From an uncultured Eubacteriales bacterium (GTDB lineage: Bacteria; Bacillota; Clostridia; Oscillospirales; CAG-272): a stretch of 5,423 bases of DNA. Where the stretch lies: the NCBI GenBank assembly GCA_934446485.1, contig CAKSEM010000106.1, positions 1 through 5,423 on the forward strand, given 5' to 3'. Position numbers and translations under genes: made by a program. The notes under the pieces are model-generated. The model was not told the DNA's origin and made no database searches. It worked only from the letters and a program-made list of their open reading frames with translations. This document shows, in pieces, positions 1-5,423 of the stretch (the stretch's first letter is position 1; every line of letters starts with the position of its first letter).

Positions 1-1
1 T

Positions 2-370
2 ATTCTTGTGAGCATCACCGCTTCTCCCGATATTGAGCTTTCCGATATTGATACAGCATCATCCCTTATCGCTGATCAGGCGCACGAGGATGCAACCGTT
101 ATTTGGGGTGTTGCATTTGATCCCGAGCTTGAGGATAAGATGAAGATCACGATCATAGCAACGGGCTTTGACAACAGCAGCGAGAAGATAGTCATGAGAC
201 GCGGAGACACGGATGTGAAGCGCGCTGAGGCTCCTGCGGCTGACGCTCCCAAGGCTGAGGTTGAGACTGAGCCTGAAGAGATGCCCGAGGTCGGGGAATC
301 TAATGTGTCTGACGATGATATAACAGAGATCATAAATATGCTCAGAAAGAATAAAGAAGCCGGCAAGTGA
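2..370 (+). CDS. ftsZ: Cell division protein FtsZ, C-terminal part (5' truncated by window)
   Basis: This is the 3' end of ftsZ, encoding the tubulin-like GTPase that polymerises into the cytokinetic Z-ring at midcell. The GTPase domain lies outside the window. Coding is open back to base 2 (Ile-Leu-Val-Ser-Ile-Thr), so the GTG at 8 is not taken as the start. Visible residues match the FtsZ C-terminal subdomain: the ILVSITASPD strand, the DIDTASSLIAD helix, then the strands VIWGVAFDPELED and MKITIIATGFD. An acidic, Ala/Pro/Glu-rich linker of roughly 50 residues follows, as is usual. The tail DDITEIINMLRKNKEAGK sits where the conserved C-terminal peptide should be, but lacks its usual proline and aromatic residue. 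The gene ends at TGA 368-370 and a strong terminator follows 30 bp later, so it is probably the last gene of its transcript. Family assignment is secure; which paralogue it is, if the genome has more than one, cannot be told. Confidence 0.9.
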   Translation: MLVSITASPDIELSDIDTASSLIADQAHEDATVIWGVAFDPELEDKMKITIIATGFDNSSEKIVMRRGDTDVKRAEAPAADAPKAEVETEPEEMPEVGESNVSDDDITEIINMLRKNKEAGK

Positions 371-400
371 TGCGGCTCTGTACTGATTGATAATAGCTTA

Positions 401-437
401 CCGATACGGGAGTGCGGCGCTCCCGTATCGGTTTTTT
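401..437 (+). terminator. Intrinsic terminator after ftsZ
   Basis: A perfect 12-bp stem pairs CCGATACGGGAG (401-412) with CTCCCGTATCGG (420-431) around a 7-nt loop, directly followed by six T residues (432-437). This is a textbook rho-independent terminator for the + strand, and it separates ftsZ from the downstream three-gene set. Confidence 0.93.
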
Positions 438-456
438 CGTACATTCATGCACGGCA

Positions 457-471
457 TGCAACACTGTTGCA
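457..471. promoter_or_regulatory. Candidate operator dyad overlapping the -35 box
   Basis: TGCAACACTGTTGCA is a perfect inverted repeat with 6-bp arms and a 3-bp centre. Its right arm covers most of the -35 box at 467-472. A second small dyad, CATGC-acg-GCATG (446-458), abuts it on the left. Such placement suits a repressor site, but no regulator gene is visible in the window and the binding protein is unknown. Confidence 0.4.
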
Positions 472-495
472 ATTTTGCTCACGGCATGGTATACT
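467..495 (+). promoter_or_regulatory. Sigma-A-type promoter for the ATP-grasp/PHP/deacetylase set
   Basis: TTGCAA at 467-472 serves as the -35 box. After a 17-bp spacer comes TATACT at 490-495 as the -10 box, preceded by TG at 487-488 (extended -10). Transcription would start near 501-503, leaving a leader of about 28 nt before the GTG at 530. Spacing and box quality are close to ideal, and it lies just past the ftsZ terminator, where a new promoter is expected. Confidence 0.75.
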
Positions 496-516
496 GTTCT
501 TGTATTAATTTTCAGC

Positions 517-521
517 GGAGG
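517..521 (+). promoter_or_regulatory. Ribosome binding site fixing the GTG start of the ATP-grasp gene
   Basis: GGAGG at 517-521 lies 8 nt before GTG 530. The good match and spacing support the GTG as the true start. Confidence 0.8.
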
Positions 522-529
522 CGGCAAAG

Positions 530-1651
530 GTGACGGCGATAGTAACCGATACTCACTACAGAATGGCAGTTGCGTTGATACGCGATCTCGGCGAAGCGGG
601 TGTTCGCGTTATTGCGTGTGACTTTGACGACATATCAGAGGATCCGGGGGCAGTTTCACGCTATGTTTCAAGCCGTGTGAGAATCCGACGGCAAAGCGCA
701 GTCGGAGACATTGAGGCTCTGTGCCGATCTGTTTGCGAGACTGACGGCATAGCACCTGCTCTGCTTCCCGTCGGCAGCAGGACACAGGCGCAGCTTGCTG
801 CGGCGTCTGAGAGACTTGAAAAATGCGCAGGTCTGCTTCTGCCGACTCCGCGACAGCTTGACAGATGGAACGATAAGTCTGCCGTTGCACAAATCGCATC
901 GGAGCTCGGAATTCTCGTGCCGCGCGATTTCGACCAGTCTTCTGCAAAGCCTGAATATCCCGCGATCGTTAAGCCCGCGTGCGGCGAAAAATTCGGACTC
1001 AGTGCCGCCGCGCGTTATTTGATAGTACATGACAGAGCAGAGCTTGACAGAGCTGTGATCCACTTTCGCGATATAACGGGGGAGACACCGATAATACAGG
1101 AGTACCTTACCGGCGGAGCTGCCGGATGTTCGATACTCTGTGACCGCGGGCACGTCGCGGCACATATTTGTCACAGACGCGTGCGGGAGTACCCCGTCAG
1201 CGGCGGACCGTCAAGTTGCTGTGAAGTCATAGAGGATGACCGTCTCCTTGACGCAGCACGCCGTATGGCGGAGGAAGCCGGTTATACGGGCGTTGCCATG
1301 ATTGAATTCAAGGCGGGAGATGACGGCGAATGGAGGCTCCTTGAGATAAACCCGAGAGTGTGGGGAACATATCCGCTCGTACGTGCCTCCGGGAGCAACT
1401 TCTCGTATATGTGGTTTGCTCTGGCAGCCCGGTTGGAAGTGCCGGAGTACAGTGCTCCGAAGCCGATCAGGATGGTCTACTATCCGTCGGATATGGCAGC
1501 GTGCCTCGGCTATTTGAAGCGCGGAGATTTCGGTAGATTCTTCGGCGGAATCAGTGACTTTTTTTCTCCGTCAGTCAAAAACGGCTTGCGTGACCGCGAG
1601 GATTCGGAGCCGTACAGAGAATATCTTCGGTCGCTCAGGCATCGCAGATGA
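530..1651 (+). CDS. ATP-grasp domain ligase (carboxylate-amine/thiol ligase-like)
   Basis: This 373-residue protein has the ATP-grasp fold of enzymes that activate a carboxylate as an acyl-phosphate and join it to an amine or thiol. It begins with a Rossmann-like pre-ATP-grasp region (AIVTDTHYRMAVALIRDLGE, then VIACDFD). NDK (114-116) and YPAIVKP (143-149, K148) supply nucleotide-binding lysines, and QEYL (190-193) is the hinge region. YPVSGGPSS (221-229), VAMIEFK (255-261) and LEINPRVWGT (271-280) carry the metal-binding glutamates and asparagine. The pattern resembles the COG3919-type predicted ATP-grasp carboligases, whose substrates are mostly unknown. It is probably cytoplasmic, as no signal or membrane segment is seen. 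The start is GTG with GGAGG 8 nt upstream. The gene is first in a likely operon with the PHP and deacetylase-like genes (41-bp gap to the next). The tail is basic (RSLRHRR). The fold is confident; the substrate is unknown. Confidence 0.88.
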   Translation: MTAIVTDTHYRMAVALIRDLGEAGVRVIACDFDDISEDPGAVSRYVSSRVRIRRQSAVGDIEALCRSVCETDGIAPALLPVGSRTQAQLAAASERLEKCAGLLLPTPRQLDRWNDKSAVAQIASELGILVPRDFDQSSAKPEYPAIVKPACGEKFGLSAAARYLIVHDRAELDRAVIHFRDITGETPIIQEYLTGGAAGCSILCDRGHVAAHICHRRVREYPVSGGPSSCCEVIEDDRLLDAARRMAEEAGYTGVAMIEFKAGDDGEWRLLEINPRVWGTYPLVRASGSNFSYMWFALAARLEVPEYSAPKPIRMVYYPSDMAACLGYLKRGDFGRFFGGISDFFSPSVKNGLRDREDSEPYREYLRSLRHRR

Positions 1652-1692
1652 TGATCTGATTGAGTTTTTTGAAAGGCGGTTAATTACGGAAG

Positions 1693-2424
1693 ATGGTAGT
1701 CGGAGTTGATCTTCATGTTCACAGCGACAGCTCGCACGACGGCATAGATTCGATTATGAGCCTTGCTGAGGCCGCTGAGGCTCGCGGACTTGCTGCAATT
1801 GCCGTTTGTGACCACAACCTATGCCGGAGCCTTCCCGAAACGGCGCCTGTACTTCTGATTCCGGGGACCGAGGTGTCGACTGCTTCCGGGCATATTCTCG
1901 GAATATTTCTGGATCGCCCGGTAGATTATGAATTTCTGCGTGCTGACGGACTGCCGAGTGCGAAAGATGCAGTTGCCGAGATACACGCTGCCGGGGGGCT
2001 TGCCGTTCTTGCGCATCCGTTTGAGCGTCGCGGCGCTGACAGAGACACGATGATGCAGCTTGATGTCGATCTGATAGAAACGGCGAATTCGCGAGATTCG
2101 ATGAAGGTTCACGATGCCGGATTGTTGGCGGAACGACTTGCGGATTCGATGGGAAAGCCGCGATGCGGCGGAAGCGATGCGCACGACCGCAGAGCTGTCG
2201 GTGCGTGTTATACACGCGTAGAAATTAATTCGATCAGCTTGGATGAATTGCGTGCGGCACTTGTGCACGGCAAATGCGAAGCGGTGCGCGTGCGCGGTAC
2301 GACATGGTGCGAGAAGGCGCGCTCGCAGCGGGCGGGAGCCCGCCGCAGCGGCAGCTTTGCACGCATTCTGCGTGCGGGGCTGTACTCACTTGCGGCGCCG
2401 ATAAGGGATTTGCTCAGAATATAG
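1693..2424 (+). CDS. PHP-domain metal-dependent hydrolase (phosphoesterase family)
   Basis: This 243-residue protein is built almost entirely from one PHP (polymerase and histidinol phosphatase) domain, which uses a cluster of metal ions to hydrolyse phosphoesters. The metal ligands are in order: DLHVHS (6-11, H8 and H10), CDHN (39-42), PGTEVS (57-62, E60), GHILG (66-70, H67), LAHPF (106-110, H108), ETANSR (129-134) and GGSDAH (159-164, D162 and H164). All motifs are intact, so it should be active. The size and motif spacing suit small PHP proteins such as the TrpH/YciV type rather than a polymerase-linked domain. The last 45 residues leave the domain and are Arg-rich with an amphipathic-looking stretch (ARILRAGLYSLAAPIRDLL). 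It starts at ATG 1693; an AAGGCGG (1673-1679) lies 13 nt upstream and GGAAG lies immediately before the ATG. It is probably co-transcribed with its neighbours. The substrate is unknown: nucleotide, sugar phosphate and phosphodiester are all possible. Confidence 0.88.
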   Translation: MVVGVDLHVHSDSSHDGIDSIMSLAEAAEARGLAAIAVCDHNLCRSLPETAPVLLIPGTEVSTASGHILGIFLDRPVDYEFLRADGLPSAKDAVAEIHAAGGLAVLAHPFERRGADRDTMMQLDVDLIETANSRDSMKVHDAGLLAERLADSMGKPRCGGSDAHDRRAVGACYTRVEINSISLDELRAALVHGKCEAVRVRGTTWCEKARSQRAGARRSGSFARILRAGLYSLAAPIRDLLRI

Positions 2425-2502
2425 TCATTTGCATAACATTCTGCGTGCCGATGCAGGCGGATGGATCGATACTGTGCCGATTCGGCAGAATAGGAGATTA
2501 TT
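2425..2502 (+). promoter_or_regulatory. Intergenic leader of the deacetylase-like gene with ribosome binding site
   Basis: This 78-bp gap carries a good Shine-Dalgarno, AGGAG at 2492-2496, 6 nt before ATG 2503. Just upstream is a tiny hairpin, TGCCG (2475-2479) with CGGCA (2483-2487). There is no U-tract, and I see no convincing -35/-10 pair at proper spacing, so read-through from the PHP gene is the simplest reading. Confidence 0.6.
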
Positions 2503-3861
2503 ATGTCAGTCGTTACTTATGCTATCGGATGTGCAAAGCGTCTGAAGCACAAATTTGATGCCGGAATTCGGGCGATGACGCCCGTTTATATTTCGCAGGT
2601 AAGGCGGATCGAGCGCGTCGTTGTGAAGGAAAGGGTAGTCGCGATGACGTTTGACGACGGTCCGTGCCGTATGCCGGCAAAGCCGTCGCAGGATGAACGA
2701 CCGCTGACACTGCGCCTCGTTGAGACGCTTGAAGAGTTCGGAGCGCGCGGTACGTTCGACATAGTAGGAGACACATCCGGAAATTACCCTGATCTTGCGG
2801 GTGATGAAGGCTCTCCTCAGTGGGGAGGTATAAGGTACGACCACTATCCTGATTTCGGCTGTGATGCCGACGGCGGCGCGGTAAACTGTCCCGAGTTGGT
2901 GCGTCGCATCCTTGACGGCGGACACGAGATATCAAGCCATACCTATTCTCATGTGCTGTTCGGAAAAAAGCCGCTCGTTTACGGCGGTCGTGATCCGCTT
3001 CCTACGGTGGATGCCGTTATAGCGGATCTCAGGCGGCTCCACGATTATATGAAGAGTGAATTCGGGTACACGGTAAGGCTGTCGCGGCCGCCTCACTACG
3101 TTGACCGATGCCCCGACGGGTTTGACTCATACGATGCGTATGCCGTTATGGGATATCAGTATATGGCGGCAAGCTTTGACGGTGCCGGATGGCTTCCGCT
3201 TCACAATTACGAAGCCGAATGCGGCGCTATGCTGAATCCGCTCAGAGATGCGCTTTCAGCCGATCCCGATGCGCTGTGCGGACAGATCATATTTCAGAAG
3301 GACGGTTACAACATGGCGCGCCGTTCACCGGTTGCCGACGGATTGCCTCAGCAGCTTCGGCTTCTCGGAGAGTACGGGTATCGCGTTGTCACCGTATCTG
3401 AACTCCTCGACATATGCCCATTTGCCGATCTCGCGCCTGATGATGCATACTTTAATGATGCAAAGTATCTCCTTGACTGCGGATACCCCGTGTGTTACCG
3501 CGATAATACGGTTCGGGCGGAGACGGGTATGACCCGCGGTGAGCTTGCGATGATGTTGTACGGATCTGATTCGGCAATGCGAAGAATAGAACTTGTGCGG
3601 AATGGCACGCGAGTTGCTGCGGATATCGGGAGCAAGCATCCGTATGCGGCTGCGATAGATGCCGCCGTCAAAACAGGTGCGGCGGAGCTTTGCTGCGGGA
3701 AATTCATGCCGAGCGGCGCGGTCGGGCGAGATTATCTCGTTCGGTGTCTCGCCGAGCGCTTCGGCGCGTTACCCGACATCGGCGATCTGTCTGATTCACC
3801 GACACGCGGAGAGATCATAGGTGCTGCGGCGGCAGCTGCACGCGCATCCCGTCGGCGCTGA
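2503..3861 (+). CDS. Polysaccharide deacetylase-like (NodB/CE4) protein with SLH-like C-terminal region
   Basis: This 452-residue protein has an N-terminal NodB-homology (CE4) domain, a family of metal-dependent enzymes that remove N- or O-acetyl groups from glycans. Motif 1 is TFDDGP (49-54), motif 2 is SHTYSH (145-150, metal histidines H146 and H150), motif 3 is RPPHY (195-199) and motif 4 is FDGAGW (225-230). The region equivalent to motif 5 reads IIFQKDGYN (262-270), with Gln-Lys in place of the usual histidine. About 45 residues between motifs 1 and 2 (86-135, rich in Asp, Gly, Tyr and Trp) are longer than usual. Residues about 315-356 (FNDA...MTRGELAMML) and 371-420 resemble degenerate S-layer homology repeats, with a possible third remnant at 421-445 (PTRGEI). 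The N-terminus is basic and polar, with no signal peptide or membrane anchor, and motif 1 comes within 50 residues of the start. The start is ATG with AGGAG 6 nt upstream. It ends the likely ATP-grasp/PHP operon. The fold is confident; activity and location are uncertain. Confidence 0.85.
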   Translation: MSVVTYAIGCAKRLKHKFDAGIRAMTPVYISQVRRIERVVVKERVVAMTFDDGPCRMPAKPSQDERPLTLRLVETLEEFGARGTFDIVGDTSGNYPDLAGDEGSPQWGGIRYDHYPDFGCDADGGAVNCPELVRRILDGGHEISSHTYSHVLFGKKPLVYGGRDPLPTVDAVIADLRRLHDYMKSEFGYTVRLSRPPHYVDRCPDGFDSYDAYAVMGYQYMAASFDGAGWLPLHNYEAECGAMLNPLRDALSADPDALCGQIIFQKDGYNMARRSPVADGLPQQLRLLGEYGYRVVTVSELLDICPFADLAPDDAYFNDAKYLLDCGYPVCYRDNTVRAETGMTRGELAMMLYGSDSAMRRIELVRNGTRVAADIGSKHPYAAAIDAAVKTGAAELCCGKFMPSGAVGRDYLVRCLAERFGALPDIGDLSDSPTRGEIIGAAAAAARASRRR

Positions 3862-3891
3862 GCCGGTGTATTCGTCATATTTCTCATTCCG

Positions 3892-3941
3892 AAAATGAGC
3901 ACGGCAGGGACGGAGCGCTTCCGTATGCCGTGCTCATTTTT
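3892..3941. terminator. Bidirectional intrinsic terminator between convergent genes
   Basis: A perfect 15-bp stem pairs AAAATGAGCACGGCA (3892-3906) with TGCCGTGCTCATTTT (3926-3940). It is extended by an inner ACGGA/TCCGT helix (3910-3914 with 3920-3924). The A-run on the left and T-run on the right give a U-tract in both directions. It can therefore stop both the deacetylase-like gene (+), which ends 30 bp before, and the MATE gene (-), whose stop codon is 5 bp away. Confidence 0.9.
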
Positions 3942-3945
3942 ATTC

Positions 3946-5358
3946 TTATGATACCCCGGTATCGGTTTTAACTCCGAGACGCTGCACTATCGGCACAGCG
4001 GTAATGAGAGTCGGAATGAATGCTATAATATCGGCTGCCGCCATAAAGAATAACAGACCGTCGAGACCGAACCACAGCGGGAGAATCAGCACAAGCCCGA
4101 CTCCGAGTCCGACCTCACGGAATACCGACAGCGCGGTAGAGACCCAAGGCCTGCCGAGTGCCTGCAGGCTGATGACGACCCCTTTGTTTATGCATGAGAG
4201 CGGAAGCGTGCAGAGAAAGAGCCGTATGCATCGCACGGCAAATTCGGTGTAATAAATACTTTCGTCCGACGCACCGAATATTCCGATAAGCTGATGCGGA
4301 AATATCAGGGCGATTGCTGCGCCGACAAGTCCGATCACTCCCTCTGCCGCAGCAAGGCGGATCATGACACCTCCGGCGCGCTCACGCCTTCCGGCTCCGA
4401 GATTATATCCGATGATCGGTATGCACCCGGCTGAAAGCCCGATTGCAGCCGATATTACAATCTGATAGAATTTCATTACGATCCCTATGACTGCCGTCGG
4501 TATCTGTGTGTATTCGGCTTTGCCGAATACAGGATCGAGCGCTGCATATTTGCGGCACATATTGAGTACGGCAGCCATCGACAGTACGACTGCGATCTGC
4601 GACATAAAGCTCGTAAATCCGAGCGGGATTATGTGCCGAAGAAGCGGCAGTGACGGCTTCATGTCGTTTGGAGTCAGCTTACACGACTTCATTCGTGCAA
4701 GATATGCACCTGCGATCACTGCGGACAGCGCCTGCCCGGCGACCGTTGCAATTGCGGCACCCATCATGCCCCATCGGAAGCCGTATATGAAGATAGGATC
4801 GAGAATACAGTTGCAGACGGCGCCTGCGAGGAGAGATGCCATAGCAACCGCGGGACTGCCGTCGGAGCGTATGATCGGATTTACGGCCTGCCCGAACATA
4901 TAGACCGGGATCCCGACGGAGATCCAGAAAAAGTATTCGCCCGCCATGGCAAGTGTCTCACCGTTAACATCGGCACCGAAGGCACACAGTATCGTGTTGC
5001 CGAATATCAGATAGACCGACGTAAGAACCACGGACGAGATCACGACTGCCGTGACTGAGGTTCCGATGCATCCTGCGGCGCGTCGACGGTCTCCCGAGCC
5101 GAGACTCAGGCTGACGGCGGCACAGCAGCCGTCACCTATCATCGTTGCAATGGCGAGGGCTATGACCGTGAGAGGAAAGACGACGCTGTTTGCGGCGTTG
5201 CCGTATGAGCCGAGATAATCTGCGTTGGCAATGTAGATCTGATCGACTATGTTATAGAGAGCACCGACGAGCAGCGAAATTATACATGGGATCGAATATC
5301 GGCGCATCAGGGTGCCGAGCGATCCCTGTGTCAGATCCGGAGCGGAATGGTTGTTCAT
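3946..5358 (-). CDS. MATE family efflux transporter
   Basis: This 470-residue inner-membrane protein belongs to the MATE (multidrug and toxic compound extrusion) family, which exports cationic drugs or metabolites in exchange for Na+ or H+. Length and the run of about 12 hydrophobic segments are typical. Recognisable family stretches are the N-terminal LGTLMRRYSIPCIISLLVGA (14-33), NIVDQIYI (36-43), GNAANSVVFPLTVI (53-66), NPIIRSDGSP (160-169), ILDPIFIYGF (185-194) and, in the second half, IIGYNLGAGRRERA (315-328). The style resembles the MepA-like branch common in Clostridia. I place the start at 5358 (MNNHSAPDL) because GAGAAAGG lies 11-12 nt upstream. A longer reading to 5403 would begin inside a hairpin and add a non-family stretch. 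It converges on the deacetylase-like gene with a shared terminator and is probably unrelated to that operon. Substrate is not predictable; a housekeeping or metabolite export role is as likely as drug resistance. Confidence 0.92.
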   Translation of the reverse strand: MNNHSAPDLTQGSLGTLMRRYSIPCIISLLVGALYNIVDQIYIANADYLGSYGNAANSVVFPLTVIALAIATMIGDGCCAAVSLSLGSGDRRRAAGCIGTSVTAVVISSVVLTSVYLIFGNTILCAFGADVNGETLAMAGEYFFWISVGIPVYMFGQAVNPIIRSDGSPAVAMASLLAGAVCNCILDPIFIYGFRWGMMGAAIATVAGQALSAVIAGAYLARMKSCKLTPNDMKPSLPLLRHIIPLGFTSFMSQIAVVLSMAAVLNMCRKYAALDPVFGKAEYTQIPTAVIGIVMKFYQIVISAAIGLSAGCIPIIGYNLGAGRRERAGGVMIRLAAAEGVIGLVGAAIALIFPHQLIGIFGASDESIYYTEFAVRCIRLFLCTLPLSCINKGVVISLQALGRPWVSTALSVFREVGLGVGLVLILPLWFGLDGLLFFMAAADIIAFIPTLITAVPIVQRLGVKTDTGVS

Positions 5359-5370
5359 AGTTTTACCGTA

Positions 5371-5378
5371 CCTTTCTC
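5371..5378 (-). promoter_or_regulatory. Ribosome binding site of the MATE gene
   Basis: On the - strand, GAGAAAGG reads from 5378 down to 5371, leaving 12 nt to the ATG at 5358-5356. The spacing is long but no better site or start is present, and the resulting N-terminus matches the usual MATE beginning. Confidence 0.55.
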
Positions 5379-5392
5379 TTCTGCCGGGAAAG

Positions 5393-5417
5393 AAAAAACA
5401 CACGCATCGGCGTGTGT
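5393..5417 (-). terminator. Intrinsic terminator or leader attenuator upstream of the MATE gene
   Basis: On the - strand, ACACACGC (5417-5410) pairs with GCGTGTGT (5405-5398) around a 4-nt loop. The U-tract of six T overlaps the stem base slightly (5398-5393) and is followed by CTTT. It lies only 35 bp before the MATE start codon. It may end an upstream - strand gene outside the window, or act inside the MATE leader. No separate promoter is visible between it and the gene. Confidence 0.7.
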
Positions 5418-5423
5418 CAGAGC

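Larger units (their letters stand above)
451..499 (+). repeat. Imperfect direct repeat with 30-bp period across the promoter
   Basis: The 20 bases from 451 (ACGGCATGCAACACTGTTGC) and from 481 (ACGGCATGGTATACTGTTCT) agree at 15 of 20 positions. The identical core is ACGGCATG followed later by ACTGTT. The copies start exactly 30 bp apart, about three helical turns. The second copy contains the -10 box and the first runs into the -35 box. Confidence 0.5.

Noticed and set aside
8..10. GTG at 8 as a real start of a small 120-residue gene
   Set aside because: The frame is open to base 2 with FtsZ-like residues before it, and the protein is plainly an internal to C-terminal part of FtsZ.
668..1174. 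Antisense open frame of 168 residues over the ATP-grasp gene
   Set aside because: It has no recognisable family, an unusual residue mix, and lies wholly within a gene with clear domain motifs; shadow frame.
1754..2268. Two antisense open frames over the PHP gene
   Set aside because: They overlap each other and the well-supported PHP gene, and their composition is rich in Arg, Gln and His as expected of shadow frames.
2328..2343. GC-rich hairpin GCGGGC/GCCCGC inside the PHP gene
   Set aside because: Only 6 bp, no U-tract, within coding sequence for an Arg/Ala-rich stretch; composition explains it.
2475..2487. Small hairpin before the deacetylase-like gene as a terminator or riboregulator
   Set aside because: A 5-bp stem with a 3-nt loop and no T-run is too weak to call.
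2274..2558. Plus-strand 94-residue frame bridging the PHP and deacetylase-like genes
   Set aside because: It overlaps the ends of both genes in another frame, has no good ribosome binding site and no recognisable domain.
2506..2935. Antisense open frames over the 5' part of the deacetylase-like gene
   Set aside because: Mutually overlapping, no motif, and the opposite strand has intact CE4 motifs.
4487..4903. Plus-strand 138-residue frame over the MATE gene
   Set aside because: Antisense to conserved MATE motifs and without a family resemblance; shadow frame.
5359..5403. Longer MATE N-terminus starting at 5403
   Set aside because: The start codon would lie inside the hairpin, the added 15 residues do not resemble MATE proteins, and a Shine-Dalgarno precedes the inner ATG at 5358.
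1..5423. tRNA, rRNA, CRISPR array, insertion sequence or phage attachment site
   Set aside because: No cloverleaf, spaced repeat array, transposase or integrase coding, or terminal inverted repeats were seen on either strand.

Overview
The window looks like a chromosomal stretch from a moderately GC-rich member of the Bacillota, most likely class Clostridia. I base this on four things: a clostridial-looking FtsZ C-terminus, Shine-Dalgarno-led genes, U-tract intrinsic terminators, and a polysaccharide deacetylase ending in degenerate S-layer-homology-like repeats. The lineage is inferred from protein style, not from a marker I could search.

Layout from left to right: (1) the 3' end of a + strand ftsZ gene (2-370), closed by a strong intrinsic terminator (401-437). 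(2) A short intergenic region with a well-formed sigma-A-type promoter (TTGCAA, 17 bp, TATACT with extended TG) overlaid by dyads and an imperfect 30-bp direct repeat that look operator-like. (3) A three-gene + strand set, probably one operon: an ATP-grasp ligase (530-1651), a PHP-domain metal-dependent hydrolase (1693-2424) and a NodB/CE4-type polysaccharide deacetylase-like protein with an SLH-like C-terminal region (2503-3861). (4) A convergent, bidirectional terminator hairpin (3892-3941). (5) A complete MATE-family multidrug/cation antiporter on the - strand (3946-5358). (6) At the right edge, a hairpin followed by a U-tract on the - strand, just upstream of the MATE gene; it is either the terminator of an unseen gene or a leader attenuator.

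The three-gene set is the most interesting part. An ATP-dependent carboxylate-amine/thiol ligase, a phosphoesterase-type hydrolase and a carbohydrate-esterase-like protein under one promoter suggest a small pathway that builds or edits an acylated or aminoacylated glycan or peptide-like metabolite, perhaps cell-envelope related. The deacetylase-like member departs from classical CE4 enzymes: it has no visible signal peptide, an insertion between motifs 1 and 2, and Gln-Lys-Asp where motif 5 normally has its histidine. It may therefore act in the cytoplasm or on a different substrate. This functional link is inference. FtsZ and MATE flank the set and are separated from it by terminators.
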